Source of the DNA: Desulfobacteraceae bacterium Eth-SRB2
GTDB taxonomy: Bacteria > Desulfobacterota > Desulfobacteria > Desulfobacterales > UBA11574
Assembly (NCBI GenBank): GCA_004193595.1
Contig: RPGQ01000013.1
Span: forward strand, 29,393-67,521
Reading direction: 5' to 3'
DNA: 38,129 nucleotides
This document shows positions 16,975 through 27,686 of the stretch, piece by piece (the stretch's first letter is position 1; each line of letters starts with the position of its first letter). The translations under genes were made by a program, and so were the position numbers. The notes under the pieces are model-generated. The model did no database searches and was not told the origin of the DNA. It saw only the letters and a program-made list of their open reading frames with translations.

Positions 16975-18297
16975 ATGAAAAAAATTTTTCTGTCATTATT
17001 ATTTATAATATTGAGTGTCACAAGACTTTGGGCAGGAGACGAATCTCCAACCCTGGAATCAAACAAGACAGCCATTGATCTTGTTCAGTCCCATGCTGAT
17101 TATGTCTGGACTTTAGTGGCTGCGGCTCTGGTTTTCTTTATGCAGCCCGGGTTTGCCCTGGTGGAGTGCGGTTTTACGCGCGCAAAAAATGCGGTGAATA
17201 TTTTGATGAAGAACCTGCTCGATTTTTCCATGGGCTCGATTTTTTATTGGGCAATCGGTTTTGGCCTGATGTTCGGGGTGAGCCAGACAGGCTGGTTTGG
17301 AACTTCCTGCTTTTTCTTGAGTGATTTTTCTCCTGGCAAAGATCCCTGGGTCGTTGCTTTCTGGATGTTTCAAGTCGTTTTTGCTGCCACGGCAGCAACC
17401 ATTGTGTCCGGTGCCATGGCAGAACGGACAAAGTTTATCGGATATTTGATATATAGTGCAGCCATCTGCGGCTTTATTTATCCGATTTTTGGAAGTTGGG
17501 CCTGGGGAGGACTTTATCATGGAAGCGGCTGGCTGGAAAAGCTCGGCTTTATCGACTTTGCCGGTTCTACGGTCGTCCATTCGATTGGGGGGTGGACGGG
17601 TCTGGCCGGGGCTATTGTATTGGGCCCCAGAATTGGCAAATACTCAAAAGAGGGGAACGTGCAACCGATCCCCGGTCACAATATGCCACTGGCGGCTTTA
17701 GGGGTTTTTATCCTATGGTTTGGTTGGTTCGGGTTCAACCCTGGTTCTACCACAGTAGCTAACAAAGACATTGCCATGATCTTTACGAATACCAACCTGG
17801 CCGCGGCTGCAGGGGCTGTCCTTGCCATGATCACCGCGTGGATTAAATTTGGAAAACCTGATGCGGGTATGAGTTTAAATGGCGCTCTAGCCGGATTGGT
17901 GGCGATTACCAGCCCGTGTGCCACGGTTACGCCTTTGAGTGCTGTGATCATCGGCGCAGTCTCTGGCGTGATCGTTGTGCTCTCAGTACTCTTTTTCGAC
18001 ATGATTAAAGTGGATGATCCTGTAGGTGCTATTTCTGTACACGGTGTCAACGGCGCATGGGGAACCCTTGCAGCCGGCATCTTTAACATTGGAGGAACCT
18101 CGGCAAAGATCATCGGTGTACAGGTTCTGGGAATCTGTGCGGCCTTTATCTGGGCGTTCGGTGTTTCTTTTATCCTGTTCAAGCTGATTGACAAAACCAT
18201 AGGCCTCAGGGTTTCTCCCGAGGAAGAGGCGGAAGGTCTAGACTTTGGCGAACACGGGGCCAACGCGTATCCGGACTTCCAGATTGTAACCCGTTAA
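16975..18297 (+). CDS. amtB: Ammonium transporter
   Basis: A 440-residue Amt/Mep/Rh-family channel with a cleavable signal peptide (about 1-20, ending LWA) and eleven expected membrane helices. The pore twin-histidines are His202 in STVVHSIGGW and His356 in ISVHGVNGAWG. The family signature around DFAGSTVVHSIGG is intact. It brings ammonium into the cytoplasm when external levels are low and is gated by GlnK from the gene just upstream. GAGGAGG precedes the ATG. Length and motifs are normal. Confidence 0.96.
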   Translation: MKKIFLSLLFIILSVTRLWAGDESPTLESNKTAIDLVQSHADYVWTLVAAALVFFMQPGFALVECGFTRAKNAVNILMKNLLDFSMGSIFYWAIGFGLMFGVSQTGWFGTSCFFLSDFSPGKDPWVVAFWMFQVVFAATAATIVSGAMAERTKFIGYLIYSAAICGFIYPIFGSWAWGGLYHGSGWLEKLGFIDFAGSTVVHSIGGWTGLAGAIVLGPRIGKYSKEGNVQPIPGHNMPLAALGVFILWFGWFGFNPGSTTVANKDIAMIFTNTNLAAAAGAVLAMITAWIKFGKPDAGMSLNGALAGLVAITSPCATVTPLSAVIIGAVSGVIVVLSVLFFDMIKVDDPVGAISVHGVNGAWGTLAAGIFNIGGTSAKIIGVQVLGICAAFIWAFGVSFILFKLIDKTIGLRVSPEEEAEGLDFGEHGANAYPDFQIVTR

Positions 18298-18310
18298 GAA
18301 TCTAATTATC

Positions 18311-18333
18311 CGCTTACGTTCCTCGCAATGACG
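18311..18333. repeat. Truncated copy of a widespread intergenic repeat
   Basis: CGCTTACGTTCCTCGCAATG is the reverse complement of the well-known CATTGCGAGGAACGTAAGCG-type intergenic repeat, whose translation gives the RHCEER text. Only about 23 bp remain, between amtB and the outer-membrane gene. Confidence 0.55.
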
Positions 18334-18379
18334 AAAAGAAATGTACGTGAACGGACAAAACCAAAGGAGAAAAAAGGTG

Positions 18380-19177
18380 ATGAAAACAAAAGTCTTTAAA
18401 TTAGGTGTGTTAATCGGTTTTTTTGTGTTAATTTTCGGGACTGCCAATCTTTGGGCAGAAGAAGAAAGCCCGTCCGCTTCCGCCGATGTTGCCTTTCTTA
18501 GCAAATATGTCTGGCGGGGACAGGAATTGAGCCGTGGCAGTATGGTTATTCAGCCTTCACTGACGATCAGCTACATGGGTTTTTCAGGCAATCTCTGGGG
18601 CAACCTGGACACCGATCAATACAAAGATGATGAAGAAGATCATGACTGGACCGAGACCGATCTTACGCTTTCCTACGGCAGGGCGTTTGGCATGTTAAGT
18701 GCGGAAGCGGGCTATATCTACTACGCCCTGGAGGGTACTGACGCTGACACTCAGGAGGTCTTCCTGACTCTGGGTCTTGATACGTTCCTTTCGCCGTCGT
18801 TGACGGTTTACAAAGATATCTCCGAATATCCGAGCTGGTATTTCCTTTTGGGCATTTCTCATGCGTTCGAGATTACGGAAAAGGTCTCCCTGGAACTTTC
18901 GGGATCGATCAGTTACTTGCTGAGTGAAGACGAGGATGACTATCCCGAGATTGACAGTGATGGTGTACCTACGGACGATGAATTTGAAAACTTCCACGAT
19001 GGTGTGATTTCGGCAAGCCTGCCCGTAGCTGTTACCAAATATATCACTATTACGCCGTCGTTGTCATATACTTTCCCGCTTTCAAGCGATGCAAGCGACG
19101 AAATGGAATATCGTAGCTTTAAAGGTGACGATGACAACTTTATTTACGGTGGTGTAACGCTGAGCATGGCCTTTTAG
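18380..19177 (+). CDS. Putative outer-membrane porin (TorF-like beta-barrel)
   Basis: A 265-residue exported protein. The preferred start is the ATG at 18380 (MKTKVFKLGVLIGFFVLIF), which gives a clear signal peptide ending LWA-EEES. The frame is open from 18341 without a good site. The mature part begins ADVAFLSKYVWRGQELSRGS, the hallmark of the TorF family of putative porins. Alternating hydrophobic strands and an aromatic C-terminus (GGVTLSMAF) fit a beta-barrel. Surface loops are very acidic. It follows amtB by 82 bp and may be co-expressed from the sigma-54 promoter, which would suggest uptake of nitrogen compounds. The substrate is unknown. Confidence 0.8.
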   Translation: MKTKVFKLGVLIGFFVLIFGTANLWAEEESPSASADVAFLSKYVWRGQELSRGSMVIQPSLTISYMGFSGNLWGNLDTDQYKDDEEDHDWTETDLTLSYGRAFGMLSAEAGYIYYALEGTDADTQEVFLTLGLDTFLSPSLTVYKDISEYPSWYFLLGISHAFEITEKVSLELSGSISYLLSEDEDDYPEIDSDGVPTDDEFENFHDGVISASLPVAVTKYITITPSLSYTFPLSSDASDEMEYRSFKGDDDNFIYGGVTLSMAF

Positions 19178-19210
19178 GCGAATAAACCGAGGATCACCGA
19201 GTCTACAGGT

Positions 19211-19259
19211 GGTGTGCGGTTCTCACGCATTGATCAAAGCTTCGCGTGGGGACCGCACC
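19211..19259 (+). terminator. Strong RNA hairpin before the amidotransferase gene
   Basis: GGTGTGCGGTTCTCACGC (19211-19228) pairs with GCGTGGGGACCGCACC (19244-19259), allowing G-U pairs and one bulge. It follows the porin stop codon by 34 bp and ends 19 bp before the next start. It has no T-tract, so it could equally be an mRNA-stability or leader structure. Confidence 0.45.
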
Positions 19260-19278
19260 TCGCAAATCGGAGGTCAAC

Positions 19279-19998
19279 ATGTCCAAAAGATTCCTTGTCT
19301 TCCAACACATGCCGTGGGAAGGGCCGGGACAGCACTTAATTCGTTCGGCGAAAAAGCAGCGGGTGCGTCTTGACATCGTGGAGGTATGGCATCAGCCGAT
19401 TCCAGACGTGGACCCGTATGACGGCGTCATCGTCTTGGGCGGGAGTCCCAACGTGGACCAGGGAAAAGAATATCCTTTCTTGAAAGCCGAAAAGGAAGTC
19501 ATTCGACTGGCCCTTAAAGCCGACAGGGCTTATCTTGGATTTTGTTTGGGGCACCAGCTTCTGGCAGACGCCCTTAGGGCCAGGATAGGCCACAATTTTT
19601 GCCGCAGTGTAGGATTCATAAAGGGCCATCTTACAAAGGAGGGTCGCAGACATGCCATGTTTCGCAGCATGCCGAGATCATTTCCTCTCTTCAAATGGCA
19701 CGGCCAGGCGGTTTTGCCCCCCTTGCCCAAGGAGATAGAAGTCCTGGTTACCTCTGTGGAGTGCGAGGTGGAAGCAATTTCTGTGAGGGATCGACCTCAT
19801 CTGGTTGGGCTTCAGTTTGACAATCACGCCGGCGCCGTTTCCGATGTGAGCGTGTGGGCAGAAAAGGACCGGGAATGGTTATCACATCCTCCGGGTATAG
19901 ACCGGGCGGGCATGGTGAAAGATGCCGGGAAACACGAAGCTTTCATAGGCGAGCAGTTCGAACTCATGTTCACCAATTACATCAAAATTATATCCTGA
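19279..19998 (+). CDS. Class I glutamine amidotransferase-like protein with altered His motif
   Basis: A 239-residue GATase1 protein. GGAGG lies just before the ATG at 19279, so this start is preferred to 19246. The nucleophile elbow is YLGFCLGHQLLADAL (Cys about residue 90) and the oxyanion strand is DGVIVLGGSPNVD. The usual catalytic motif QFHPE or QFHLE is replaced by LQFDNHAG, so the His is displaced by two positions and the Glu is not obvious. It resembles stand-alone GMP-synthase-type amidotransferases. Hydrolase activity is therefore uncertain. It lies 34 bp upstream of nifA and is probably co-transcribed. A link to glutamine sensing or nitrogen control is attractive but inferred only from position. 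Confidence 0.75.
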   Translation: MSKRFLVFQHMPWEGPGQHLIRSAKKQRVRLDIVEVWHQPIPDVDPYDGVIVLGGSPNVDQGKEYPFLKAEKEVIRLALKADRAYLGFCLGHQLLADALRARIGHNFCRSVGFIKGHLTKEGRRHAMFRSMPRSFPLFKWHGQAVLPPLPKEIEVLVTSVECEVEAISVRDRPHLVGLQFDNHAGAVSDVSVWAEKDREWLSHPPGIDRAGMVKDAGKHEAFIGEQFELMFTNYIKIIS

Positions 19999-20032
19999 TT
20001 TTATTAAACCATATGTGTGTAAATAGATAAGA

Positions 20033-21583
20033 ATGGAATCTATTGAGCATTCTGCTTTAGCGAGAAAAGTGCAGGAACTGACTGTTCTTTACGATATCAG
20101 TCAACTACTTGTGTCTACTCCTGATCCAAAAGAAGCCTTAAACTCTGTCTTGAACATCCTTCATTCGAAAATAGGCATGCAGAGAGGCACCATCACCCTT
20201 TTAGACCCCGAAACTCAGGAATTGAATATTGAAGCGGCGCACGGGCTGACCGGCCAGGAAAGGCAAAGAGGACATTATCAAATAACCGAAGGGATCACCG
20301 GAAAGGTGGTAGATACCGGGGAACCCGTAATTATACCCCATGTTGGGAAAGAACCGCTATTTTTGAATCGGACCAGAGCCCGCGGGGATATTTGCAAAAA
20401 CAATATTTCCTTCATCTGTGTGCCTATCAGAATAGGTTCCTTTACCTATGGAGCACTGAGTGCGGATCGACTCTTTAGCGAGGAGATTGCCTTCGAGGAA
20501 GACCTGAGACTTCTGACTATTATCGCTTCCAATGTTGCTCAGGCCATAAGAATCAGCCGGATGATGGAAGAGGAAAAGGACCGCCTGCGGCACGAAAACA
20601 TAACCTTGCGGGAGCAGCTCAAAGAACGGTATAGCTTCTACAACATTGTGGCCAGGAGTAACAAGATGAGAGAAGTCTTCGAAATGGTCGAACATGTCTC
20701 CGCGAGCGATGCCACTGTGCTCATCAGAGGAGAAAGCGGCACCGGCAAAGAGCTTGTGGCCAATGCCATTCACTATAATAGCCTTAGGGCAGAAGAGGCG
20801 TTTATTAAGGTGAACTGTGCTGCTCTTCCGGAAACCTTGATAGAAAGTGAACTCTTCGGACACGAAAAGGGATCCTTTTCCGGGGCCTTAGAAAGAAGGA
20901 TCGGTAAATTTGAACGTGCGCATGGGGGGACTCTGTTTTTGGATGAAATTGGAACCCTTAATATTACCTCTCAGGCCAAGCTTTTGCGCGTTCTTCAGGA
21001 AAAAGAAATTGAAAGAGTCGGTGGGGCGGACACGATCAAGGTCGATGTGCGGATTATCGCGGCCACCAACCAACTGCTGGAAAAAGGCTTAGAGGAGGGA
21101 AAGTTCAGAGAGGATCTGTACTATCGCCTCAACATATTTCCGATATACCTACCACCTCTTAGGGAAAGAAAAACGGATATTCTCCTCCTGGCAGATTTTT
21201 TCCTGGAAAAATATAGCAGAAAGTACAAAAAAGACGTAAGAAGGATTTCCACGCCAGCCATTGATACGCTCATGCGCTATCATTGGCCGGGCAATGTGCG
21301 GGAACTGGAAAACAGCGTGGAACGGGCCGTGCTGCTTTGCACCGACCACGTTGTCCATAGCTACCATTTGTCCCCAACCCTTCAAACAGCCGAGGCATCA
21401 AACACAATCCCCTCAGGCTCGCTCTCTTCTGCGGTCGCTAACTTTGAAAGGGATAGAATCATCGATGGCCTGAAAACTACCCGGGGCAAAATCGCCGCCG
21501 CAGCCAGACTTCTTGATACATCCGAAAGGATTCTGGGCCTCAGGATAAAAAAATACAGGATTCAGCCCAGGCAATACCGCTAA
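20033..21583 (+). CDS. nifA: Nif-specific sigma-54-dependent activator
   Basis: A 516-residue bacterial enhancer-binding protein in the NifA order. An N-terminal GAF domain (about 15-175) is followed by a coiled linker, an AAA+ domain (about 203-440) with Walker A GESGTGKE (233-240) and Walker [10 protein letters not shown] (298-306), then a Fis-type HTH ([20 protein letters not shown]) at the end. The sigma-54 contact loop reads GSFSGA (280-285) instead of the usual GAFTGA. The Cys-rich interdomain linker of oxygen-sensitive rhizobial NifA is absent. The GAF-AAA-Fis layout and HTH text, plus a location 2.7 kb before nifH, support NifA. No clear ribosome site is visible at the ATG. It ends tail-to-tail with ptsP, sharing stop-codon bases. 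Confidence 0.9.
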   Translation: MESIEHSALARKVQELTVLYDISQLLVSTPDPKEALNSVLNILHSKIGMQRGTITLLDPETQELNIEAAHGLTGQERQRGHYQITEGITGKVVDTGEPVIIPHVGKEPLFLNRTRARGDICKNNISFICVPIRIGSFTYGALSADRLFSEEIAFEEDLRLLTIIASNVAQAIRISRMMEEEKDRLRHENITLREQLKERYSFYNIVARSNKMREVFEMVEHVSASDATVLIRGESGTGKELVANAIHYNSLRAEEAFIKVNCAALPETLIESELFGHEKGSFSGALERRIGKFERAHGGTLFLDEIGTLNITSQAKLLRVLQEKEIERVGGADTIKVDVRIIAATNQLLEKGLEEGKFREDLYYRLNIFPIYLPPLRERKTDILLLADFFLEKYSRKYKKDVRRISTPAIDTLMRYHWPGNVRELENSVERAVLLCTDHVVHSYHLSPTLQTAEASNTIPSGSLSSAVANFERDRIIDGLKTTRGKIAAAARLLDTSERILGLRIKKYRIQPRQYR

Positions 21584-23919
21584 GCCTTGCTACGAAACCG
21601 GGGCACGACTTCATCCAGGAAGTCTGATATCTGCTCAGCATCTTCCATCCTCAATAGCTTGTCCAAAGCTTTCTTTGCATCAGTCAATCTTACGCTTCTG
21701 ACTAAATCTTTTATGATCGGAACAGAGGCTGCGTTCATGCTCAATTGATCTGTTCCCATGCCAAGAAAGATGTACGCGCATTTTGGACTTGATGCTGCTT
21801 CGCCGCAAATGCTCACACTTTTGTTGTTTGTCTTACAGATCGAGACGATTTCAACGATTGTTGAAATCACCGCAGGGTGCAAAGGATTATAAAGCGATGC
21901 CACTTTCTGGTTATTTCTGTCCACCGCCAGAGTATATTGAATAAGGTCATTGGTACCGATACTCACGAAATCTACATAATGAAGCAATCTATCCAATATT
22001 TTAACAGCCCCCGGGACCTCGACCATTATGCCGATATTTATCGTTGTGTCAAAAGGAGTCCCTCTTTCTTCAAGAATACTTTTTTCTTCGTCCAAAAGCG
22101 AAATAATTCTTCTGACCTCACTCACCGATGTTATCATGGGAAATAGTATTTTGATGTGTCCGAAGGCCGATGCTTTTAATATTGCTCTTATCTGCGTTCT
22201 GAAGATATCATCCAACTCAAGAGAAACCCTGATGGATCTCCAGCCAAGATATGGATTCTGTTCCTTAGGGTAATCGAGATAAGATAAGAATTTATCCCCA
22301 CCTACATCGAGTGTGCGGATAGTAACCGGCCTTCCTTCTGAACCTTCTACTACCTTCTTATATAATAAAAACTGCTCATTTTCCGATGGAAATTCCTTTC
22401 TGGCAAGAAAGGGAAACTCAGTTCTGTAAAGTCCTATATGGTCGCACCCGTATTTTTTGACCAGTTCAAGATCCGATAAGAGTCCGATATTTGCGCCGAG
22501 CTTGATTTCATAACTATCTTTTGTCTTGGCCGGCAAGTCTCTCAGAACATCGAGCCGTTGAAACTTACTTGCCTTTTCTGCCTTTAACCTTGCATACTCG
22601 TCAATGATGACCTGCGGAGGTTTGCTGAAGACAAGACCTGAGGTCCCGTCAACGATTAAGAAATCGTTTTCTTTTACGGTATCCAGCATGTCCCTTACAC
22701 CGATCACCATCGGTATTTCAAACGACTTGGCCAGGATCACCGTATGAGATGTTTTTCCACCCCTGGAAAGAACAATTCCTTTTAAGTTGTCCTGTCTAAG
22801 GCCGATAAGGTCTATGGGCGAAATATCAGAAGCAATAACAACTGTTTCTCTTGTAAATTGCCTGGTTTCCTGTCCTTCATATCCAAGGAGGTTTCTCAAT
22901 ACCCGCTTGCCCATATCTTCTATGTCAGAACCCCTCTCCCTTAAATAAGAATCTTCCATGCTGGAGAAAAACTCCACATATTTCAAAACAGCCTTTTTCA
23001 GAGCATATTCGGCACAAGAGCCTTCCTTAATATGCGCTATTATTTTCTTCTTAAAGGACCTGTCCTGGAGCGTCATGACCTGGGCATCCATGATCGCTTC
23101 ATCTTGCCCTGACAAATCTTTTACGTGTCTGGTAAGAGCTATGATTTCTTCCTGAGAGCGTGTAAACGCGGCTTCAAGCCTGCTGATTTCAGATGTTATG
23201 TCTTCTGTCTCCTCATATTCTATCTGGTCAAAACCGATACTTTCTCCCAGATAGTACGCATGACCTTCGGCAAAACCGGGCGACACAGGCATGCCTCTGA
23301 TTAGACCCTTTTTTTTCTTTTTTGATGTTTTTTTAGCGTGTATTTCCACTTCTTCCAACAGTTTTTCCTCTAAGTCTCGCCTGTTCCGGCGTTCCTTTTT
23401 CAGATTTTCACGAAGTCCGGTATATGCTACTATTGCGGAAATCTGGCTGGCTATGGTTGAAAATACGCCGATGTCGGATTCGTCAACCGCATCTTCGTGC
23501 AGGGTTTGAACAACAAGTACGCCGAGCGGATTCTGGAGATGAACCAGAGGGATACCCAAGTAGGTTCTGTAAATCTCTTCGCCGCTTTTTTCGAAGAACT
23601 TATATCTGGGATGTGTAGCCGGATTTACAACAAACACCGGCTGCATCTTTTCTAAAACAAGACCGGTAAGTCCCTCATGACCGCTCATCCGAACTCTGCC
23701 TATTGATTCTTTATGTAACCCGACGGTCGCCTGTAGCACAAGTGAGCGCTTGTTCGTATCCAGAAGATATACGGAACATACATCTGTGTTAAATTTGTCG
23801 GCAATCAGTTCGACAATTTTGTTCAGCGTTCTGTGCGGGCGTGCGGACTGGGTTATTATCCTTCCGATATCTGCCAGGATAGTTATCTTATTCCTTTCCA
23901 TTTCGTTTTGCTCTCTCAT
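21580..23919 (-). CDS. ptsP: PEP-protein phosphotransferase with GAF domain (nitrogen PTS enzyme I)
   Basis: A 779-residue EI-Ntr protein. A GAF domain (about 8-170) is joined by a charged coiled linker with a Lys-rich run (197-205) to the EI N-terminal domain, the phospho-histidine site [15 protein letters not shown] (His392) and the PEP-binding barrel with [11 protein letters not shown] and [17 protein letters not shown]. It autophosphorylates from PEP and passes phosphate to NPr, usually linking carbon and nitrogen state to regulation. Length is normal for PtsP. The GAF domain may bind glutamine or 2-oxoglutarate, as reported for proteobacterial members. It converges on nifA with a 4-bp overlap. 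No NPr or EIIA-Ntr gene is in the window. The ATG at 23901 is an alternative start. Confidence 0.93.
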   Translation of the reverse strand: MREQNEMERNKITILADIGRIITQSARPHRTLNKIVELIADKFNTDVCSVYLLDTNKRSLVLQATVGLHKESIGRVRMSGHEGLTGLVLEKMQPVFVVNPATHPRYKFFEKSGEEIYRTYLGIPLVHLQNPLGVLVVQTLHEDAVDESDIGVFSTIASQISAIVAYTGLRENLKKERRNRRDLEEKLLEEVEIHAKKTSKKKKKGLIRGMPVSPGFAEGHAYYLGESIGFDQIEYEETEDITSEISRLEAAFTRSQEEIIALTRHVKDLSGQDEAIMDAQVMTLQDRSFKKKIIAHIKEGSCAEYALKKAVLKYVEFFSSMEDSYLRERGSDIEDMGKRVLRNLLGYEGQETRQFTRETVVIASDISPIDLIGLRQDNLKGIVLSRGGKTSHTVILAKSFEIPMVIGVRDMLDTVKENDFLIVDGTSGLVFSKPPQVIIDEYARLKAEKASKFQRLDVLRDLPAKTKDSYEIKLGANIGLLSDLELVKKYGCDHIGLYRTEFPFLARKEFPSENEQFLLYKKVVEGSEGRPVTIRTLDVGGDKFLSYLDYPKEQNPYLGWRSIRVSLELDDIFRTQIRAILKASAFGHIKILFPMITSVSEVRRIISLLDEEKSILEERGTPFDTTINIGIMVEVPGAVKILDRLLHYVDFVSIGTNDLIQYTLAVDRNNQKVASLYNPLHPAVISTIVEIVSICKTNNKSVSICGEAASSPKCAYIFLGMGTDQLSMNAASVPIIKDLVRSVRLTDAKKALDKLLRMEDAEQISDFLDEVVPRFRSKA

Positions 23920-25172
<1,253 letters not shown>

Positions 25173-25218
25173 CCATTCAGAATAAATAGAAATTTATAAA
25201 CAGAGGAGAAAACATAGC

Positions 25219-25575
25219 ATGATAATGATCAGATCGATTATAAGACCGGAAAAAACAAACGATGTGCTTGCAGCATTGATGGATGCCGGGTTTCCCGCGG
25301 TTACAAAAATGTCTGTTGTGGGAAGGGGTAAGCAGCGGGGGATAAAAATAGGAGAAATTACCTATGATGAAATACCAAAGGAATTACTCATTACCGTTGT
25401 AAGGGAGGAAGAGAAGGATTTTGTTATAAAAACAGTGATACAAGCGGCGAGAACCGGGGAAAAGGGCGCTTTTGGCGACGGCAAGATATTTGTTGCTCCG
25501 GTGGATGAAGTTTACACCGTAAGCTCCGGAATCAAGGAAACAGGTTCCGGCGAAACAGAAGAGGTGAAGATATGA
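25219..25575 (+). CDS. nifI1: PII-like nitrogenase regulator NifI1
   Basis: A 118-residue PII-family protein with the GlnB core (MIMIRSIIRPEKTNDVLAAL, TGEKGAFGDGKIFVAPVDEV). It lacks the RGAEYQV uridylylation loop and has a short T-loop around GKQRGIKIGEITYDEIPK. With NifI2 it forms a complex that inhibits dinitrogenase directly when 2-oxoglutarate is low; this mechanism is known in methanogens and is the basis of the call. The position between nifH and nifD is diagnostic. GAGGAG precedes the start. It overlaps nifI2 by four bases (ATGA), so the two are translationally coupled. Confidence 0.95.
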   Translation: MIMIRSIIRPEKTNDVLAALMDAGFPAVTKMSVVGRGKQRGIKIGEITYDEIPKELLITVVREEEKDFVIKTVIQAARTGEKGAFGDGKIFVAPVDEVYTVSSGIKETGSGETEEVKI

Positions 25576-25949
25576 AAGAGGTTATGGCGATCGTTCGTAT
25601 GAATATGATGAATAAAACAAAAATAGCCCTTGCCGCCGCCGGAATATCTTCCATTACGGCAAGAGATTGTCTGGGCAGGGGAAAGGGTTTGGTTGATTTA
25701 AGTCTCTTGAAAGGCGCGGAAAAAGGTTATGAGGAGGCAATCTCTCAATTAGGCCAAAGCCAGCGTTTAATCCCAAAGAGGATACTGTTTACGGTGGTTC
25801 CGGATAAGTTGGTGAAAAAAACCGTTAAGACCATAATAAAGGTTAATCATACCGGTAAATCGGGCGACGGCAAAATATTTGTGGTTTCCGTGTTAGATTC
25901 AGTAAGGGTTAGAACCGGAGAAAAGGGAAATATTACGCTTGATGACTGA
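25572..25949 (+). CDS. nifI2: PII-like nitrogenase regulator NifI2
   Basis: A 125-residue PII-family protein (MKEVMAIVRMNMMNKTKIAL, C-terminal HTGKSGDGKIFVVSVLDSVR). It has the longer T-loop typical of NifI2 (GRGKGLVDLSLLKGAEKGYEE), without the uridylylated Tyr context of GlnB. It works as a pair with NifI1 in post-translational inhibition of nitrogenase. The start overlaps the nifI1 stop codon, and the stop is 13 bp before nifD. Complete. Confidence 0.95.
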   Translation: MKEVMAIVRMNMMNKTKIALAAAGISSITARDCLGRGKGLVDLSLLKGAEKGYEEAISQLGQSQRLIPKRILFTVVPDKLVKKTVKTIIKVNHTGKSGDGKIFVVSVLDSVRVRTGEKGNITLDD

Positions 25950-25962
25950 CGGAGGTATAAAA

Positions 25963-27639
25963 ATGGAAGCGCTGAGCAAAAAAAGAATCGAAGAAGAAAA
26001 AGTTTCTTTAGATCCGGATGAATTCATGGCGCCTGAAACACTTAAGCTGGACATTCTTTCAAAATATCCGCCAAAGGTTGCCAGAAAAAAAGCAAAGCAG
26101 ATAATTGTTAACCGTAAAGAATCGGAAGAAAAATATCCTGAAATACAGGCTAATGTAAGAACCGTGCCAGGTATTATCTCCCAGCGGGGCTGTTGCTATG
26201 CGGGCTGCAAGGGTGTTGTGATGGGTCCGACCAGAGACATAATCAACCTGACACATGGCCCCATAGGCTGCGGTTTCTTCAGTTGGCTTACCCGGAGGAA
26301 CCAGACCGATCCTTCAACGACTCCGGACGGCCATAATTTCATGAACTACTGCTTTTCTACGGATATGGAAGACAAAGAGATCATTTTTGGCGGTGAGAAA
26401 AAATTGAGGGCCGCAATCCAGGAGGCTTACGATATATTCAAGCCAAAGATGATTTCCGTATTCGCCACCTGTCCGGTGGGTCTTATCGGAGACGATGTCC
26501 ATGCGGTCACCAGGGAGATGGAAGAAAAACTGGGGATTACAATTTTCGGTTTCAGTTGTGAGGGGTACAAGGGCGTCAGCCAGTCGGCAGGCCACCATGT
26601 GGCAAACAACGGACTCTTCCAGCATGTTATCGGCCTGGACAATACGGTTAAGGAGGGTGATTACAGGGTCAATCTCCTGGGAGAGTATAATATAGGCGGA
26701 GATGCCTTTGAAATAGAGAGGGTATTAAACAAGTGCGGCATAACTATAATTTCCACGTTCAGCGGCAACTCGAGCGTCGATTTTTTTGCAAACTCCCACA
26801 CTGCCGATTTGAACCTTATCATGTGCCACAGGTCAATCAACTATGTGGCGGAGATGATGGAGAAAAAATACGGGATCCCCTGGTTTAAGATCAATTTCTT
26901 AAGCGCCGGAGGCATGTCGCGATCCTTAAGAAAAATTGCAGAGTATTACGGGGAACAGAAACTCATAGATTGTGTGGAAGAAGTTATTGCAGAAGAGATG
27001 CCGGCAGTCAAAAAGGCCCAGGCAGAGGTAAGACCGAGGCTCGAAGGAAAGCTTGCCATGATGTTTGTGGGAGGATCACGGGCACATCATTACCAGGAGA
27101 TGTTCAGGGAGATGGGGATGATACCCTTTTGCGCAGGTTACGAGTTCGCGCACAGGGATGATTACGAGGGGAGGCAGGTTCTGCCAAATTTGAAAGTAGA
27201 TGCAGACAGCAGAAATATAGAAGAGCTCAAAGTTGCAAAAGATCCTGATAGATACAATCCGAGAATAAGCATCGAAGAACTCGAAGCCCTGGAGAGAAAC
27301 GGCATAAAACTCAGGGACTATGAAGGAATGATGACCGACATGCCAAGCGGAACCATAGTCATAGACGACATAAGCCAGTACGAAACTGAAAGGCTTCTTG
27401 AAACCTACAAGCCGGCAGTATTCTGTGCGGGCATAAAGGAAAAATATACGGTACAGAAACACGGCATCCCAATGAAACAGCTCCACAGCTATGATAACGG
27501 GGGACCTTATGCAGGTTACAGGGGCGCCATCAACTTCTACCACGAAATCGACCGGATGGTAAACAGCAAGGTCTGGGATCACATCAAGTCGCCCTGGGAA
27601 AAGAGCCCGGAACTGGCTGCCAGATATGCATATGAATAA
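25963..27639 (+). CDS. nifD: Nitrogenase molybdenum-iron protein alpha chain
   Basis: A 558-residue MoFe alpha subunit. P-cluster ligands are Cys77 (RGCCYAGCKG), Cys103 (GPIGCGFFSW) and Cys170 (ATCPVGLIGDD). FeMo-cofactor ligands are Cys288 (LIMCHRS) and His508 (KQLHSYDNGGPY). A 50-60 residue insertion at about 395-460 (YEGRQVLPNLKVD to GMMTDMP) is characteristic of the Clostridium pasteurianum-like group III nitrogenases and explains the length. GGAGG before the ATG at 25963 sets the start; the frame extends to 25939. It carries unusual adjacent cysteines (CC) at the first P-cluster position. Confidence 0.97.
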   Translation: MEALSKKRIEEEKVSLDPDEFMAPETLKLDILSKYPPKVARKKAKQIIVNRKESEEKYPEIQANVRTVPGIISQRGCCYAGCKGVVMGPTRDIINLTHGPIGCGFFSWLTRRNQTDPSTTPDGHNFMNYCFSTDMEDKEIIFGGEKKLRAAIQEAYDIFKPKMISVFATCPVGLIGDDVHAVTREMEEKLGITIFGFSCEGYKGVSQSAGHHVANNGLFQHVIGLDNTVKEGDYRVNLLGEYNIGGDAFEIERVLNKCGITIISTFSGNSSVDFFANSHTADLNLIMCHRSINYVAEMMEKKYGIPWFKINFLSAGGMSRSLRKIAEYYGEQKLIDCVEEVIAEEMPAVKKAQAEVRPRLEGKLAMMFVGGSRAHHYQEMFREMGMIPFCAGYEFAHRDDYEGRQVLPNLKVDADSRNIEELKVAKDPDRYNPRISIEELEALERNGIKLRDYEGMMTDMPSGTIVIDDISQYETERLLETYKPAVFCAGIKEKYTVQKHGIPMKQLHSYDNGGPYAGYRGAINFYHEIDRMVNSKVWDHIKSPWEKSPELAARYAYE

Positions 27640-27686
27640 AACGTGCGTATCAGGAAACCTGAAAACCGAAAAAGAGGAATTCCCAA

